A stretch of 64,000 bases of DNA from Prostheceraeus crozeri (lineage: Eukaryota; Platyhelminthes; Polycladida; Euryleptidae), in NCBI GenBank assembly GCA_907163375.1, contig CAJQUW010009257.1, positions 248,001 through 312,000 of the forward strand, read 5' to 3'. Positions 9,841 to 22,402 of this stretch are shown in pieces. The notes below the pieces were generated by a model, which was given only the letters and a program-made list of their open reading frames with translations, made no database searches and was not told the origin of the DNA. A program made the position numbers and the translations under genes. The first letter of the stretch is position 1; every line of letters begins with the position of its first letter.

Positions 9841-12800
9841 GTCTGATGATTTTTTCATAATTATGTATACTGTTGGCAGCATCCCGCTGCGAGTTGGACA
9901 TTTTCTAATTTTAGCTATAAACTGTGACGGACTGAATATTTTCTCTTTCATACATAAAATGTTGTGTACAGGGTTAGGAGCAGTTATAAACGCTAGAATG
10001 CCAGGACCGGTCATTTGAACGGAAAATGACTTTGCAGCTATCGCAATGCGTTTATTTCAGTGAATGTGATTAAGTGGCTCTACTCATAAATATTGTTTTT
10101 CAGGTTAGTGATAATTCTATTGGTTAAATAGATTTGATGGATGTTGATTCAATACGCTCTGGCAAATCTACCTCCAATGCCCAGACCGGTCATTTTGAGC
10201 GTGGTCACTTAAGTCTCCTTTATTGAAGCTTTTTGCTTTGTTTGTCACACATGTGGATTTGACACTTACCTAAAATGATGTCACACCGTGCGTTATCTGA
10301 CACTTGTCGATGGTGTAAATACCGATCAACCATATGTTCGCGAGATATATTAGATACAGCCTATTATAGGCCTACTCCTAGTCTCAATCTCACTTATCGG
10401 CATCCTAATAGGGGAGAGAAATAAAGCCAAATAATCTGAAGGTTGCATAGCCAATCGCTATCGATAAATTGAGTAATTGGTACCAGTAGTTTTGGCACTT
10501 CTTGATAATCAATTGTCAATCACTGCCCACATCAGTCTATGGAAAGCGCGGAAGTTGACTGTTCCCTCAGGTTCCCCGATTTACGTTGTTGATCAGATCA
10601 CTTTTCACATAAAGCGTGAAACTCGGCAGCTACGACAGCACAATTGTACAGTGGGACGATGGTCATCCAGAGGCGGCATGGTTTTATCCCGGACTTATTT
10701 GAGAAGGAATGTATCCAGCCATTTCAGTGAAGACAAAACATGAGCATCTATCTATGCAAACCGAGCAAGAATGCATTTCCTTACACCCAGCTTTCATGGT
10801 TCTGCTGCCACAGACTCTGAAGCTAATTAAAGAAACGCAGAGATTATGAAATATTACTATCAAAATAAAGTAGGTATACATGCTATGGATATTTTACAGC
10901 ATATTTTACGCCTGTATAGTTACAAGGCAGCATTGAAGATGGCCAGGTGGCAGGTGTCCTGTGATCTTCTGGAAAAGACTGCTCTGAACTCATACATAAT
11001 GCACAGAGAAGCTACAAGTATCAGGATCTGACGAAGACAATGCATTTGGATTTAGCATGCTCGTTATGCAGAAGAAAGTCTGAAAGACAATAAATACAAC
11101 ACATGCCTGCGACGGAAAATGAAGGAAAAAACGGAAAACCTGATCATTCTCTCAAAGTGTGAAACATCTTGTCTTCATTTTGACACGTGCGACATTAGTG
11201 GACAGCATGCCGAAAAGCGACTAAAATAAAATCGCTGCAGTTGTGATATGCAAAAACATCATTTTATTCGAAAGAAAAATTGAAATAAAGATGTGACACA
11301 AATTTAGTCTTCGAATTTGGCATGAGTAGGCATAAATTATGATTTTATTCTTCATATAGCCTTTATGACGTAGGCTAATCAACTTATTTGCTGGATAGAG
11401 AACAACAGCAAATTTCATACGTGGCGGTAGAAAGCCCATTTACATTTTCAACTGTGATAATATAAGGAAAGCGAATTATAATTGACTAAAAAATACAGTA
11501 GCCAATATTGGAGATCACAAATTAGGATTTGGTCACATGCGGTGGCGTCGCGTGCTCCCTGACCATAGGCCTTCACTCGCCATTGGAATACTATTTCTAT
11601 ACTAGACTTTTTTATGTTGCAACATTAATTTTCATAAAAGCTGAATTTTTAATAACAATTTTCCGAACCATTTTTGAGGTCAAGTAAAAGTGCACATAAG
11701 AAGTGATTGCTCATGTCGCTTAACCGCCTTACTCAAGGAGCTGAGATCACTATATCCCCTCTCTGTCCAGACCACATTTTCTCGAGAAAAAAGAAGGCAA
11801 GGTCAACAGTTTCTTGTGTTTCTCACGGCCGGTCAGCCACTCACATGATTGAAATTTTGATGCATTAAAATGTCTTGTGTATTTCCTATTTCTTTCTCTG
11901 TGAGTGCTTTCAATTTTTATATCAGGTGCTGGCCTACCTTGCTTGACGACTGTCATCTTTTCAGTATATTCCCTTCGGACGAAAGGCGTGATTATGATCT
12001 CATCTGCAGCACTAAACATAGCGTCACATCAATCACGTAAAAACAAATGATGGAATTCTACCGAATCTGGGTGTTCGAGTCAGATGCATTACTGTGCATT
12101 CATTGGAGAACGCTAATCATCTGATCGTAGTCTTGTCTGAACGTCAGCCATCTGCTACTGTTGACGTAGTGACCTCTCTCACATTAAGCGAAGTTAGGAA
12201 CAATTGGGTTGCGCTTCCCTTACTATATTTAGGCACCGCGTCTCGATCAAGAATTGCGTAGAATTTCATTGCAAAAATTGGAGAAGGCAAAGCATTATGT
12301 CTATTGGGAAAGCCAATATTGGCGAGGGCGCGTGCGCTTACTGCCTCACACGCACACAACTCTCTTTCGCTGTCTGAGCATCAGTGCTGGATCCGTCTGA
12401 ACACACGACCAGTTTGTGTATCTATTTGTTCGAAGAAAACAGCTGTGATTCAAGCACGTGCTGCAAAATTGTTCACTCTTGAGGTTCAGCGTCTGATTTT
12501 GAGACGGAAAGCTGTGCACAACTATCACGAGAAGCTTATAGAATTTAAATGATTGATGACACTTCATTTTTATAAATGTTGGTAAATAATTTTTGAGGAT
12601 GCGCCGAAGGCCTCGCAGGTACGGAGAAGACGCCACTGGTCACATGCAACCATTGAATTCTAATTAATAATCAATGTTTTTTTATTTGCAAATATTGTTG
12701 ATATTTTTCTAGAACAGGAATTAAAAGTTAAGACATTTCTCAAGACATTAAAGGAACATGAATTTACACGAGCGGTTAAAATGGCTAGTATGCGCATTCT

Positions 12801-13469
12801 AGGTATGGACAAATGCCGGTCATTCAAGTGTTAAACCATCTATTCACACATGCCTATAGAACCTGTCACTGTGAATATCCTTGTTAACAGATGTTACCCT
12901 GTTAAAGATCTACGTCTAGGTGCCACACATGTCCTCTGTAACCATATATGAACCTATTACAAAAGTTTGAAATTTTTCATGTAAAGAGATTTTTTGATTG
13001 TTGTGTGTAACAGGTGTCACAGCGTCCGCCTTTCTACAGCGGGGTTCGCCAAACAGGGCATACTGGAAATTAAAGGACCCAAAGTAGTGAATTCAATTTC
13101 GATTTCGCCTCTCAATCTCGAGATCACGAATTCGATATCACAAGTTGGCCTATATCAGATTGTGACAACTACTTAGAAAATGAAAATAATTTCAGACAAT
13201 TGCCAATAATTGTACAGTAGTCTAATTGTAGGCATAACTACAATTACCCATCTCTATTTGCAATTGAAATGAAAATATCAACACAAGTCTGGACTGCAAT
13301 CGACATTCATTGATGCAATTTAGTACATATTGTTGCAGAAAAATGTCCTCACAGCTGAGAATTGTTTCCTGCCGTGACGGAGTTATATGGGATCCCAGAT
13401 TAGCATGACAGTGGCTATCTAGGTGTTCATTTAGTTTGCATGAGTATTAAGTTATCATCAATCCTCCTG
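9841..13469. other. Unassigned AT-rich stretch
   Basis: No gene, RNA or element with defined ends was recognised. Open frames of 60-90 codons on both strands show no motif. The only repetition noted is the 12-mer GACCGGTCATTT at 10005-10016 and 10184-10195, with a weaker match near 12814. The region probably contains decayed elements beyond recognition by eye. Confidence 0.4.
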
Positions 13470-13958
13470 AGCGCAGCTTGGCTGCAGTGGAGGCGGGTTA
13501 ACGGCGTGCTCTGTGACAAGCGAATACGCACGGGCTCAAATCAAGAGTTTACAAAATGGTAGTGCGACCAACAGCGATTTATGCAAGTGAATGCTTGGCG
13601 AATACCGTGCGCTGCACGTCATGCGATGCGCATGCTGCGATTATCGCTGGGACTGACGCTGTTGGACCACGTGCAGAACGAGGAGGTGAGGAGCTGTCTT
13701 GTTTTGGCGGCCATTCCCCTAGAAACTACGCGAGAACGTGCTCCGGCGGGCTCCGCTGCGCAAACCGCAATGGAATTGGAGATACCAGGCACGCGGCCAC
13801 GCGGGAACCCCAAGAAACGATGGAAGGACACCATCAATGAAGATCTGCGTGAAACCCAACTGAAGGAGGAGTACACCAGTGATCAATCAAAATGGAGACA
13901 TGCCTACCGCCACGCCGACCTTGAGGGAGAAGGCGAAGATGATGATGAAAACTTTTGA
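13470..13958 (+). pseudogene. RTE-like retrotransposon, C-terminal fragment
   Basis: Translation across two frames gives AAWLQWRRVNGVLCDKRI (about 13473-13526), then VVRPTAIYASEC (13556 onward). It shifts to MRMLRLSLGLTLLDHVQNEEVRS and MELEIPGTRPRGNPKKRWKDTI, followed by an acidic end DDDENF before TGA at 13956-13958. This is the familiar post-RT tail of RTE/BovB-like elements, in which the GRPKKRW motif precedes a short conserved helix. Only this last portion is present, consistent with 5' truncation at insertion. It differs clearly from the RTE copies at 8230-9840 and 25140-28196, so it is a separate family. Confidence 0.78.
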
Positions 13959-14449
13959 GCGGAAATCAAGAACTTACTAAATGGTGCCACACTTTGGTTT
14001 TACGATTGACTCTCAAGTAGGATGACCCCGCAAAAAATGCTAAGAGCCACATGTTCGTGCCGCATAATCGTCGCTAGAATGTGATTGCTCATAAATGCAA
14101 TACATGACAGGAACTCAAGACGTCTCGTGTCTGACAATGGCCGATTTAATTTCGCAATTCTGTCTTTATTCTTTGCAGAAATATTTCACTTACGAAGAAT
14201 CAGGATGAATTGCGCAAGTACGATGAGAACAATGCTTCCCGAGACTTTAAAAGCCTGCTTCATTATCTCAAATGAAAAGAATTATGTTAATCTGAGTTCT
14301 TAATATCAAGCTAGACAAAGCACAAGTTTACAATATGAATAAAATTACCGGATTCTTGAAGAACATAATGTATGCATGGAAAGAAGGCCTCAACTTTTGA
14401 AAAATGGAGATTTTTATGCACTAATGAATGAAGTACTGCATATACAAAG

Positions 14450-15240
14450 TAGAGATGCGTAGTCCTATCATTTTCATAGGACTCCGACTGGCAATTATAT
14501 AAAGCCTAGTTTTTTTAAAAAAACTGGTAACCTACATCATAGATCAATTATAAGCTTACCTGAACCTATTTTTAGTGATCATTGCTGTATCAATTATCAA
14601 TCATTTCCGATGAAAGTTTAGCAAATGTCGCTTTCAGTTGGAAGCACACGACTGTACTCCTCCCATCTTCCTGATGCGTGCTTCACACGGTTTTTCTCCT
14701 GTCTCTATCAGGCAGGAAAATACCACATTCTTCTCCAAAAAATATGAGTACGCTATCAATTTTAATGTGCCCTTTGGAGGAGTCATCACACACGATTAAC
14801 GTGAGGGCAAGAGGCAATGTTCTCAAATAAACTAGTACATATTTCATTTTTGTCTCTGATGTGACCTTTAGTGCGTAGGTGTGATCGAGACTAGGAAGAC
14901 TTGTCATCTGTACTAAATCACCGAGTGAAACGACAATCCTTTTTCACTATCACGGCTCAATTCCTTCAACCATGGACTACTTGTTACTATATTAAGAAGT
15001 CCATGCTTCAACTATTACAAGCTTTGCATGCACTGCTGTCTCGACTGTACTTTTGTTTGACGGAGAAAGTTGACATCAAGACAATGACAGCTATGCACGA
15101 GGACAAATAATTTGTTTGTATTATATTTCGGATCTAGTTATAGGCCGGAGTCCGTAGTCCTATCATTTGATAGGACTCCGACTCATACTACGACACCATC
15201 AAAAATGATAGGACTCCGAGACTGCGACTTCGCATCCCTG
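14450..15240 (-). mobile_element. Non-autonomous hAT element with BED-like finger, copy 1 (791 bp)
   Basis: An exact 8-bp target duplication ATACAAAG flanks it (14442-14449 and 15241-15248). The right end reads CGCATCCCTG (inward CAGGGATGCG, a hAT-type terminus) and the left end TAGAGATGCG, a degenerate match. Subterminal regions carry several copies of GGAGTCCTATCA. On the minus strand it encodes a 74-codon frame starting MTSLPSLDHTY (14907-14683). In an overlapping frame it has a BED/C2H2-like segment ending KRHLLNFHRK (near 14620-14690), here broken by a stop before KRH. An 18-bp palindrome AGTTTTTTTAAAAAAACT lies near one end. The same element occurs inverted at 19558-20334. Confidence 0.82.
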
Positions 15241-15354
15241 ATACAAAGAAATTTCAGAACTTCGAGCAATGAAAAACCATTGAGAGACAGTCATAAGTTT
15301 TTGCAAAGCTGATCATGCAGCGAAAAATTACTTCAGTAATGAAATGTTTGGATA

Positions 15355-18178
15355 GGGAATCATCAGCAGGGTGCACATGTTCTATCATCAGATATTCGGA
15401 ATGAATTGAATGACAAGCATCCAACTCCTACAGAAGTTGATGAAACTTCGCTTCTCAATGGACCGATTGACCGTATACCATCTTATGTGTTTGATCAGAT
15501 TGATGAGCTGTTGGCTACGAAAACTGAAATGCGAACGAAAGGCTCAGCAGGTCCATCGTGTATGGACGCAGAATTATACCGCCTAAGGCCGCTGTCACAC
15601 AGGAAATGGCGTCTTCCACCTTCCAATTAGGATTTCCCTTTAATTGTAATTAAAGAATACAGCCTATCACACAGAAAAGTCATCAGCCATAAGTCATTTC
15701 CATCTTCCATCGGCCGTTACGCTGTCACACAGGAAAAGTCATAAGGCGTCGTCCATCGGACATAAGGCATGAAATTATGCGGCTGATGAAATTCATTTCC
15801 ACCAGACGTCTTTCATCAGCCGCGAGACTGTTCTAAAATTAGAACAACGTGAAGTGACGTCTGAGGGAATATATAGGGAACTGTGATTTGCAAAGAGAAG
15901 CAATGCATCAGAAAACAGCTCTTTGTTCACCATGTCGAAAGAGGATCAAGACAGCAGTCATAGCAAAGGTTAATAGCAAGAAATAGCGATGACTGTTTCG
16001 GAAATGGATTTCCCTAGTGTAACTGCGGTAGGTGGAAGATGAAAGATGGACGATGGAAGGCGGAAGACGACAGATGAAAATCGTCTCATCACGCATTATG
16101 GAAGACGCCTTATGAAGAATGTGCATAGAGGCGAGTGACATGGAAGATGGAAGACGCTTTTTCCTGTGTGACAACGGCCTGATATTATTTTCAAAAATTT
16201 CATTGTACAAGGGAAACAGCTTGCAGCAATGTACAGAAATACGTATATTGTCAAGGAATTTCCATCCGTTGTTTTTATAGAAAGTGACTTGTTTCACGCC
16301 TCATTCCTCTGGATGCAGGTCTTAGACCAATAGGTGTCGGGAGGTAGTCAGACGAATTATTGGGAAAATGATCTTCTGGACCATGAGTGAGGATATCAAA
16401 GTTGCCGTCAGTCCTCTTCAGACATGTGCGTGGCATACGGCAGGATCAGAAGCTGCAATTTTTGCGATGAACGATTTAATCAGAAGAAGTCACATTGATT
16501 GATGCTCGAAATGCATTTAATACGATGAACAGAAAAGCCGCATTGCACAATCTATATTACATCAGTAACTCATACAGAGGAGATAGTCGCTTATTTATAT
16601 CTGGTGGTTGAGAGATTATGTCCTAAGAAGGAACAATACAAGGTGACCCGTTAGCTACGCCCTAGTACTCTATCAGTACTTCAACAATAATACGTATTTT
16701 AAAAGTTCATGTGCAGAATGCAAGGTAAGTCTGGCTAGCGGAGGATTCGTCTGCAGACGAAAGGCTGAATGATTTATATGAGTGGCTTAAGAACCTGGAG
16801 ATAGAAGGGGAAAATTGGGTATTTTGTAAATGGGAAAAATTGTTGGCTGATTAGAAAATCAGAAGATGAAATGATATCTGCAAAACAGATATTTGGCAAT
16901 GAAGCAAATGCCACAGTTGAAGAAGAGCGACATCTTGTTGCAGTTTTGGCAAGTAGAAAAAGTGGGTCAATGAATTGAAAGCATTGACTGAAATATCAAA
17001 ATCGCAGACTCAAGTGGAATTCACAGCTTTCAGCAAATGCTTTAAATCGAAATTTACATTTTTCATGAGAACTATATCCGATTCTGAAGATTTTCTTGGG
17101 CCATTAGATGACACCATCACTGATGAATTTATCCCGACTCTCTTTAATTGTACTGGTCCCCTATAGAAGGATATTCAGGAGCTTTTCAAGCTTCCTATTT
17201 CTATAGGAGGATTGAGTTTGCCAATCAGAACCCTCTTTTCAGCACCTGTAATCAAAAATGCCAACAGAGTCACATGCATCATCAACTCTGTCGCAAAGTC
17301 TGATAAGGAAGAGCGGTGATGTGAAAATGACGAAAATGAAAATTGAACATTTGAAGTCAGATCATCAAAATGCAAAAGTGACGAAAGATGAAGAAGCAAT
17401 TTCTCCTGAAATGTTGAGACTACTAAAACAAGTAAAAGATTAAGGGGCAAGTTCTTGGCTCAGTACAATGCCATTGAAGGATCAAGGATTTTCAATGAAT
17501 TATGAACACTTCAGAGACTCGCTACAACTGCGTTTTGGTTTAATATTGCCCAATCTACCATCGTTTTGCACTTGTGGAGAGAAACTCACTGTAAATCACG
17601 CGATTTCATGTAAAAAATGTGGCTTCATTTCGCTGAGGCAGGATGCCCGTATTCTCTTGATCGGTTGACTTGCCATGTTGTGCAAACACGTCGAGTCCGA
17701 GCCCCATCTGCAGCCGCAATGAATCATTTGAATTAAAATCTGCCAATGTTTCATTAGGCAAAGCTGGATATTAAGGCAGGTGGATTTTGGTCGCGAAGGG
17801 CAACCTCATTACGATGCACTTGTTCAAACGTTAATTCTCCAAGCAACCAAAATAAATCTACCTCTGACATTTTTATCCAACATGAGAACGAAAAAAGAGA
17901 AAATGTCTACAGAGACTTTTGAATGTAGAGCATGGCTCATTTACTACATTTGCTGCATTACTACATTGGTGCCGACAATTCTTGAAGACTCGTGCCCTAA
18001 GACTGGCTACACGAGATCAAGAGAACTATTTCTCTGAAATGACGTGGCTCCGAACAAAAATATCCGTAGAAATAATTAAGTTAGTTCATCTGTGTATAAG
18101 AGGTTCACGTGTGCCCTTCAAAAAAGAGTCAGTCAATGTTATTATGGATCAATTCTGTCTAAATGCATTCAGGTTTTA
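15355..18178 (+). pseudogene. RT retroelement of the 'AGPSGxDA' type, decayed and interrupted by a MITE
   Basis: Motifs occur in family order across several frames. They are KHPTPTEVDETSLLNGP and TKGSAGPSCMDAELYR (15415-15583), then after the MITE an ILFSK segment (16182 on). Next come RPIGVGR and a PLQTCAWHTAGSEAAIFAMN-like segment (16325-16480) and [10 protein letters not shown] with the first catalytic Asp (about 16504-16530). The palm ends with TIQGDPLA (about 16634-16660) and WLADDSSA, the ADD box (about 16733-16757). Later pieces are KSQTQVEFTAFSKCF (16975-17166), FCTCGEKLTVNHAISCKKCGF (17560-17630) and a C-terminal EHGSFTTFA to WLRTKISVEIIKLVHLCIRG block (17925-18110). Similar proteins are common in cnidarian and mollusc genomes. 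I cannot place the clade. Many stops make it inactive. Confidence 0.75.
15586..16180. mobile_element. 595-bp MITE with about 40-bp inverted termini
   Basis: The left end reads AGGCCGCTGTCACACAGGAA and the right end, on the other strand, AGGCCGTTGTCACACAGGAA. Both then continue with similar GCGTCTTCCA...CTTCCA sequence, giving a TIR of about 40 bp. Two more direct copies of TCACACAG(G)AAAA lie inside near 15665 and 15725. It splits the RT retroelement exactly between DAELYR and ILFSK. The middle holds a TATA-like segment and an ATG frame (15933) that soon stops, perhaps the remnant of an autonomous parent. No target duplication could be fixed and the superfamily is unknown. Confidence 0.7.
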
Positions 18179-19557
18179 ATGTTTTCTCTTATACCGTGAC
18201 TTTATTGGTGTCCAGTCACCGTCTCTCAGGCGCTGTCGCGCCCTCGAATGTCCAGCATTATTTCCGTCAAAAATCCATGTTTATGTTACATTGACTATGA
18301 TTTCCATCAAAATAAATCTCATATCCGTGTAATGCAGTGAGCATTCCTCAAATTTTGATCAGGGCTAGACTTCTGTATCCATGTTTATTTCTGTCCAGAT
18401 GATTTCCTTCCCTTGAGAAAGTTCAAAGCGAAAATTTGGGAGTCTTAAAATCTCAACATTTTGTTTTTTATTTTGAGGAAGAAAGGCTTTAATAATGATA
18501 TTAATTGAGGAAAATGGAAAATAAAAATACTTTTATGAATGCAGTAGTTGCTGCTGGGTGCACTTTTGCCAGAGTAAAAATAAAGAGAGTAGATAGTTAA
18601 AGTCTTTGCACGGTAAGTAGCAGATCACATGTAGTTATCGAAAATGTTCATTATCTTTTTGTCTCTCCATTTCAACGTATGAGATTCAAAGATGACTATT
18701 TTCACAGGATTTTGCAGTAATTCTTATTGGCTCAACATGATTGAATGAGGCGATACAAATAGCTCCTAGAATAAATTAAGTTATAAAGCAAGCGCATCAA
18801 CTTGGATTCAACTTTGTTGGTAAGTTCAATAGGTGTTTCATATGATTGTTCCAATACATAAGGCCACAATATTGTAGATGATAGCGATCAAGAGTATCCA
18901 TGAGTATATTCTAAGTTTGTCCTACATTTACCTGAGTGACTGGTATTTACTTTGCGAGTATTTCCTCGTAAGAAATGACTATTTGACTTTTCCACACTTC
19001 CATTCATTTCTATGTTTCAACATTTCCATTATGTATTCTTTTAGTTATTTTAAATGATGTATTATTTATGCATTAATTCATTCCTATTTATGCATTATTC
19101 AGTAATCTGCATGTGCTGAACGAACCATCACCAAAAATGTTATATAGATTTGGAAATTTTCGTAAAACTTGGTTTTTCGTAACTGTGATCTATGTATGAT
19201 GTCAAACTAAAGCATTTCACTACATTTGATTGTTATCTTTGGAGTATTGTGACCACAACAATCTTCTAAAATGTAAATGGTTTCTCTCGGGGTAGAATTT
19301 CAGATTATTTTGTGGAATAATGGTACCAAGTGACAGAGTTAAGCGATAGCAAAAAACACATAAGCATGTAAATCATTTTGCAGACAGGACTACTTGGTGT
19401 TCATTGGTAGACTTGTGTAAAGGCACAATAGATCACTCACCCCTTGAATCATGAGACAACTACAGCAATCTCAACATTTTGAACTGACATTCAAGTGACT
19501 AACAAATTGAAAAGAGCTACGCTGCAAGTCTAAATTCGACAATGCTATTGCGCAAAC
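18179..19557. other. AT-rich stretch between elements, nothing recognised
   Basis: No coding region or repeat with defined borders was seen. It lies between the end of the RT retroelement and the second hAT copy. Confidence 0.4.
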
Positions 19558-20334
19558 AAGGGATGCGGAGTCCCGGAGTCCTATCATTTTTTATGGTGTC
19601 GTAGTATGAGTCGGAGTCCTATCAAATGATAGGACTACGGACTCCGCCTATAACTAGACCCGAAATATAATACAAACAAATTATTTGTCCTCGTGCATAG
19701 CTGTCATTGTCTTGATGTCAACTTTCTCCGTCAAACAAAAGTACAGTCGAGACAGCAGTGCATGCAAAGCTTGTAATAGTTGCGGGAATTGAGCCGTGAT
19801 AGTGAAAAAGGATTGTCGTTTCACTCGGTGATTTAGTACAGATGACAAGTCTTCCTAGTCTCGATCACACCTACACACTAAAGGTCACATCAGAGACAAA
19901 AATGAAATATGTACTAGTTTGTTTGAGAACATTACCTCTTACCCTCACGTTAATCGTGTGTGATGACTCCTCCAAAGGGCACATTAAAATTGATAGCGTA
20001 CTCATATTTTTTGGAGAAGAATGTGGTATTTTCCTGCCTGGTAGAGACAGGAGAAAAACCGTGTGAAGCACGCATCAGGAAGATGGGAGGAGTACAGTCG
20101 TATGCAGCCACCTTAAAGCGACATTTGCTAAACTTTCATCGGAAATGATTGATAATTGATACAGCAATGATCACTAAAAATAGGTTCAGGCAAGCCTGAT
20201 GTAGGTTGACAGTTTTTTTAAAAAAACTAGGTTTTATATAATTGCCAGTCGGAGTCGGAGTCCTATCAAAAGTCGGAGTCCAATCAACCCCCGGAGTCGG
20301 AGTCCTATCAAGATGATAGGACTACGCATCCCTG
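19558..20334 (+). mobile_element. Non-autonomous hAT element with BED-like finger, copy 2 (777 bp)
   Basis: The termini AAGGGATGCG (19558) and CGCATCCCTG (ending 20334) match the hAT-type ends of copy 1. The flanking octamers GCGCAAAC and ATGCAAAC agree at 6 of 8 positions, an eroded target duplication. On the plus strand it encodes the same MTSLPSLDHTY frame (19842-20066). An overlapping frame (19960-20148) ends in a finger-like CLVETGEKPCEARIRK...LKRHLLNFHRK with an H-x4-H end as in BED fingers. No DDE transposase core is present. Copies 1 and 2 are inverted relative to each other and about 4.3 kb apart. Confidence 0.78.
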
Positions 20335-20342
20335 ATGCAAAC

Positions 20343-21074
20343 CATCTGCAGAAAGTATTTCTTAAAGATATCTTGCTTATCTGCACATGTGTACAAATGT
20401 GTGGCAGATTCATCAAAGATGTGCCACTCTGTGCTCGTGCGTGTATATTCCGAACCGAAGATTTTGTAATGAGCACTTTTCGATTTCTCATCTGTGGTTT
20501 AACCCATTAAACAAGAGGGATGAATAAAAATGCCAATTAACGTTTTCCCATTTATGCTTCACTTTATGAGTGAAAATTCGTCTTCAGGATTATTTCTTTT
20601 TGATGAAGCATAATAGAACGATGCTCAAGATGTTGAATCACTTTTTCATCTATTTGGCGGGAGATTCAAATTGCTTTTCAGAATGGCGCGAAGAATTCCT
20701 TCATTTTAGTAAATTGAGCAAAATGTTCTATTTTCAACTTTCATAATCGTCCCGTGTCCACCTGACGGTATGCATATATCAAAACAAATTGATTCCGATG
20801 AAATCAATGTTTTTCATGCGCGTGTCATAGTATTTACAACTCCTTCCTCAATGGATGCACACAAAGTCGAACGACAAACAGTGATTTCATGAGAGATGAT
20901 TGATTTGATTGCAATTAAAAAATGACATGATATGCAAATATGCAGCAACAATCTACAGAGCAACGTAAACAAAATCAATAAAAATATTCCATCAACAATG
21001 TCATAAAACTCTGAACTGTGAAAAGACAAGTTACAAATTCAAAAATAAAAGAATGGATTCGTCTTTGTTATTCA
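20343..21074. other. AT-rich spacer, nothing recognised
   Basis: No gene or repeat border is visible between the hAT copy and the Penelope-like relic. Confidence 0.4.
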
Positions 21075-22402
21075 CTACATTATCTGATTCCTTGATTGAA
21101 ATTGATTCGAGGAATTTGCGATTGATATTCTAAAATCATTCTTGTTTGAAGGGTGTGGATGTGTTGAAATTTCAGCTGGAGCAGGATAGCCATTGAAATG
21201 CTCATCAATACGGGTAGTAAGATATCTGGAAATTTCTCTGAAATAGACGCAATTACTCCACATCCACAACTGACGAAGAATGTGAAAAATTGGTCTGACT
21301 CTTCTTGGTAAAGTTATGTATTTTCTTTTTCAGAATTTAACAATTTTCATGAATGTAGGGTAAATTCCAGTTAATAACTGTCATTTTTTCAGAAGGGGAT
21401 TTTTGAAACTTTTAGTCAACTTCATCCTTTGCGTTATTGATAGACTGCTCTTGCAGCCATTGTTAATAAACATCACAAGACTGCTCATAAGTTTCAGAAT
21501 CTGAAGAAATCCGTTTGGCTCAGCAAAACAAGGACCTCATAGCTGCCAATATACTGTTTTGGCATATTGAATTGGGAATATATACTTCTGTGTTAGCATC
21601 TTTTTGAGTTTTTATTAGTATCCCGAAGTTTTGAGCCTTTTGTCAATATTGTTAATTTTTGCATCCAAAAAACAGATGCTGTCATTGTGTTCGGTTTCCA
21701 GTGAAACTGATATCAGTATCTTCCTCATCAAGGAATTCAAAAAATGTCTGAGCATCTTCATCTTTCTTGAAAATAACAAAACAGTCGTCGACAGATCTTT
21801 TGTAAAAGACTAAGTTATTGCAACTTAAGTTTTCAAATTGCGACTCAATTAACCTCATGGCAAAAGCAGCCCTAGTTGGACCAAACTGAGGTTCGATCCC
21901 ATCATTTATCAGCCTATATATAATCTTGTTCAAGAAAAACAAAACATTCTTACAAGCAATAGTCAAAAGTCTCGAAGAGTACCTTTCGAGATTGGAAGAT
22001 TGTCTTCATCAACGGTACAAATGATGTAGTCAATGGTTCGATCCACGATCGATATTAGTAAATAAGTTCGAAACGTCAAAAATACACATGAAAATCATTT
22101 TCATTGCTGATATGAACGTTTTTCAGGGCCTCGATGAATTCAAATGTATGTATGACGTTTAAAGATTTTGGAAAGTGGTCTTTCAAAATCGAATCAAGCC
22201 ACATACACAAGTTCGAAAGATATGAATTATTCACACTTAAAATAGTGCGATATGGTGGATTTCTAGAATCTTTGTCCACTTTCGGCAGCCCATCACTCCT
22301 TCTGGTTGAGATATGATTTTTATCTTGATTTGAATTTGACCAATGAATGATCTTAATCTTGATTTTATTTACGAGCTGCAGATCGTTGCTGCACACTTGC
22401 AT
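21075..22402 (-). pseudogene. Penelope-like element: RT and GIY-YIG endonuclease remnants
   Basis: On the minus strand from 22402, translation gives SDGLPKVDKDSRNPPYRTILSVNNS, the Penelope RT entry (GLPKxHK...PxRPIxS). It is followed by a LDSILKDHFPKS segment and a DVSNLFTNI-type box near 22075. After a frameshift comes GPTRAAFAMRLIESQFENL and the catalytic YKRSVDDCFVIFKK (R-V-DD, about 21820-21780), with DISFTGN after it. A VYIPNS segment follows near 21580. At 21269-21075 the frame reads CVYFREISRYLTTRIDEHF and ISTHPHPSNKNDF, which matches the Y-x-GE-x-SR-x-L-x-TR-x-x-EH core of GIY-YIG endonucleases that Penelope elements carry after the RT. Stops and frameshifts throughout make it a relic. 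Confidence 0.78.
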
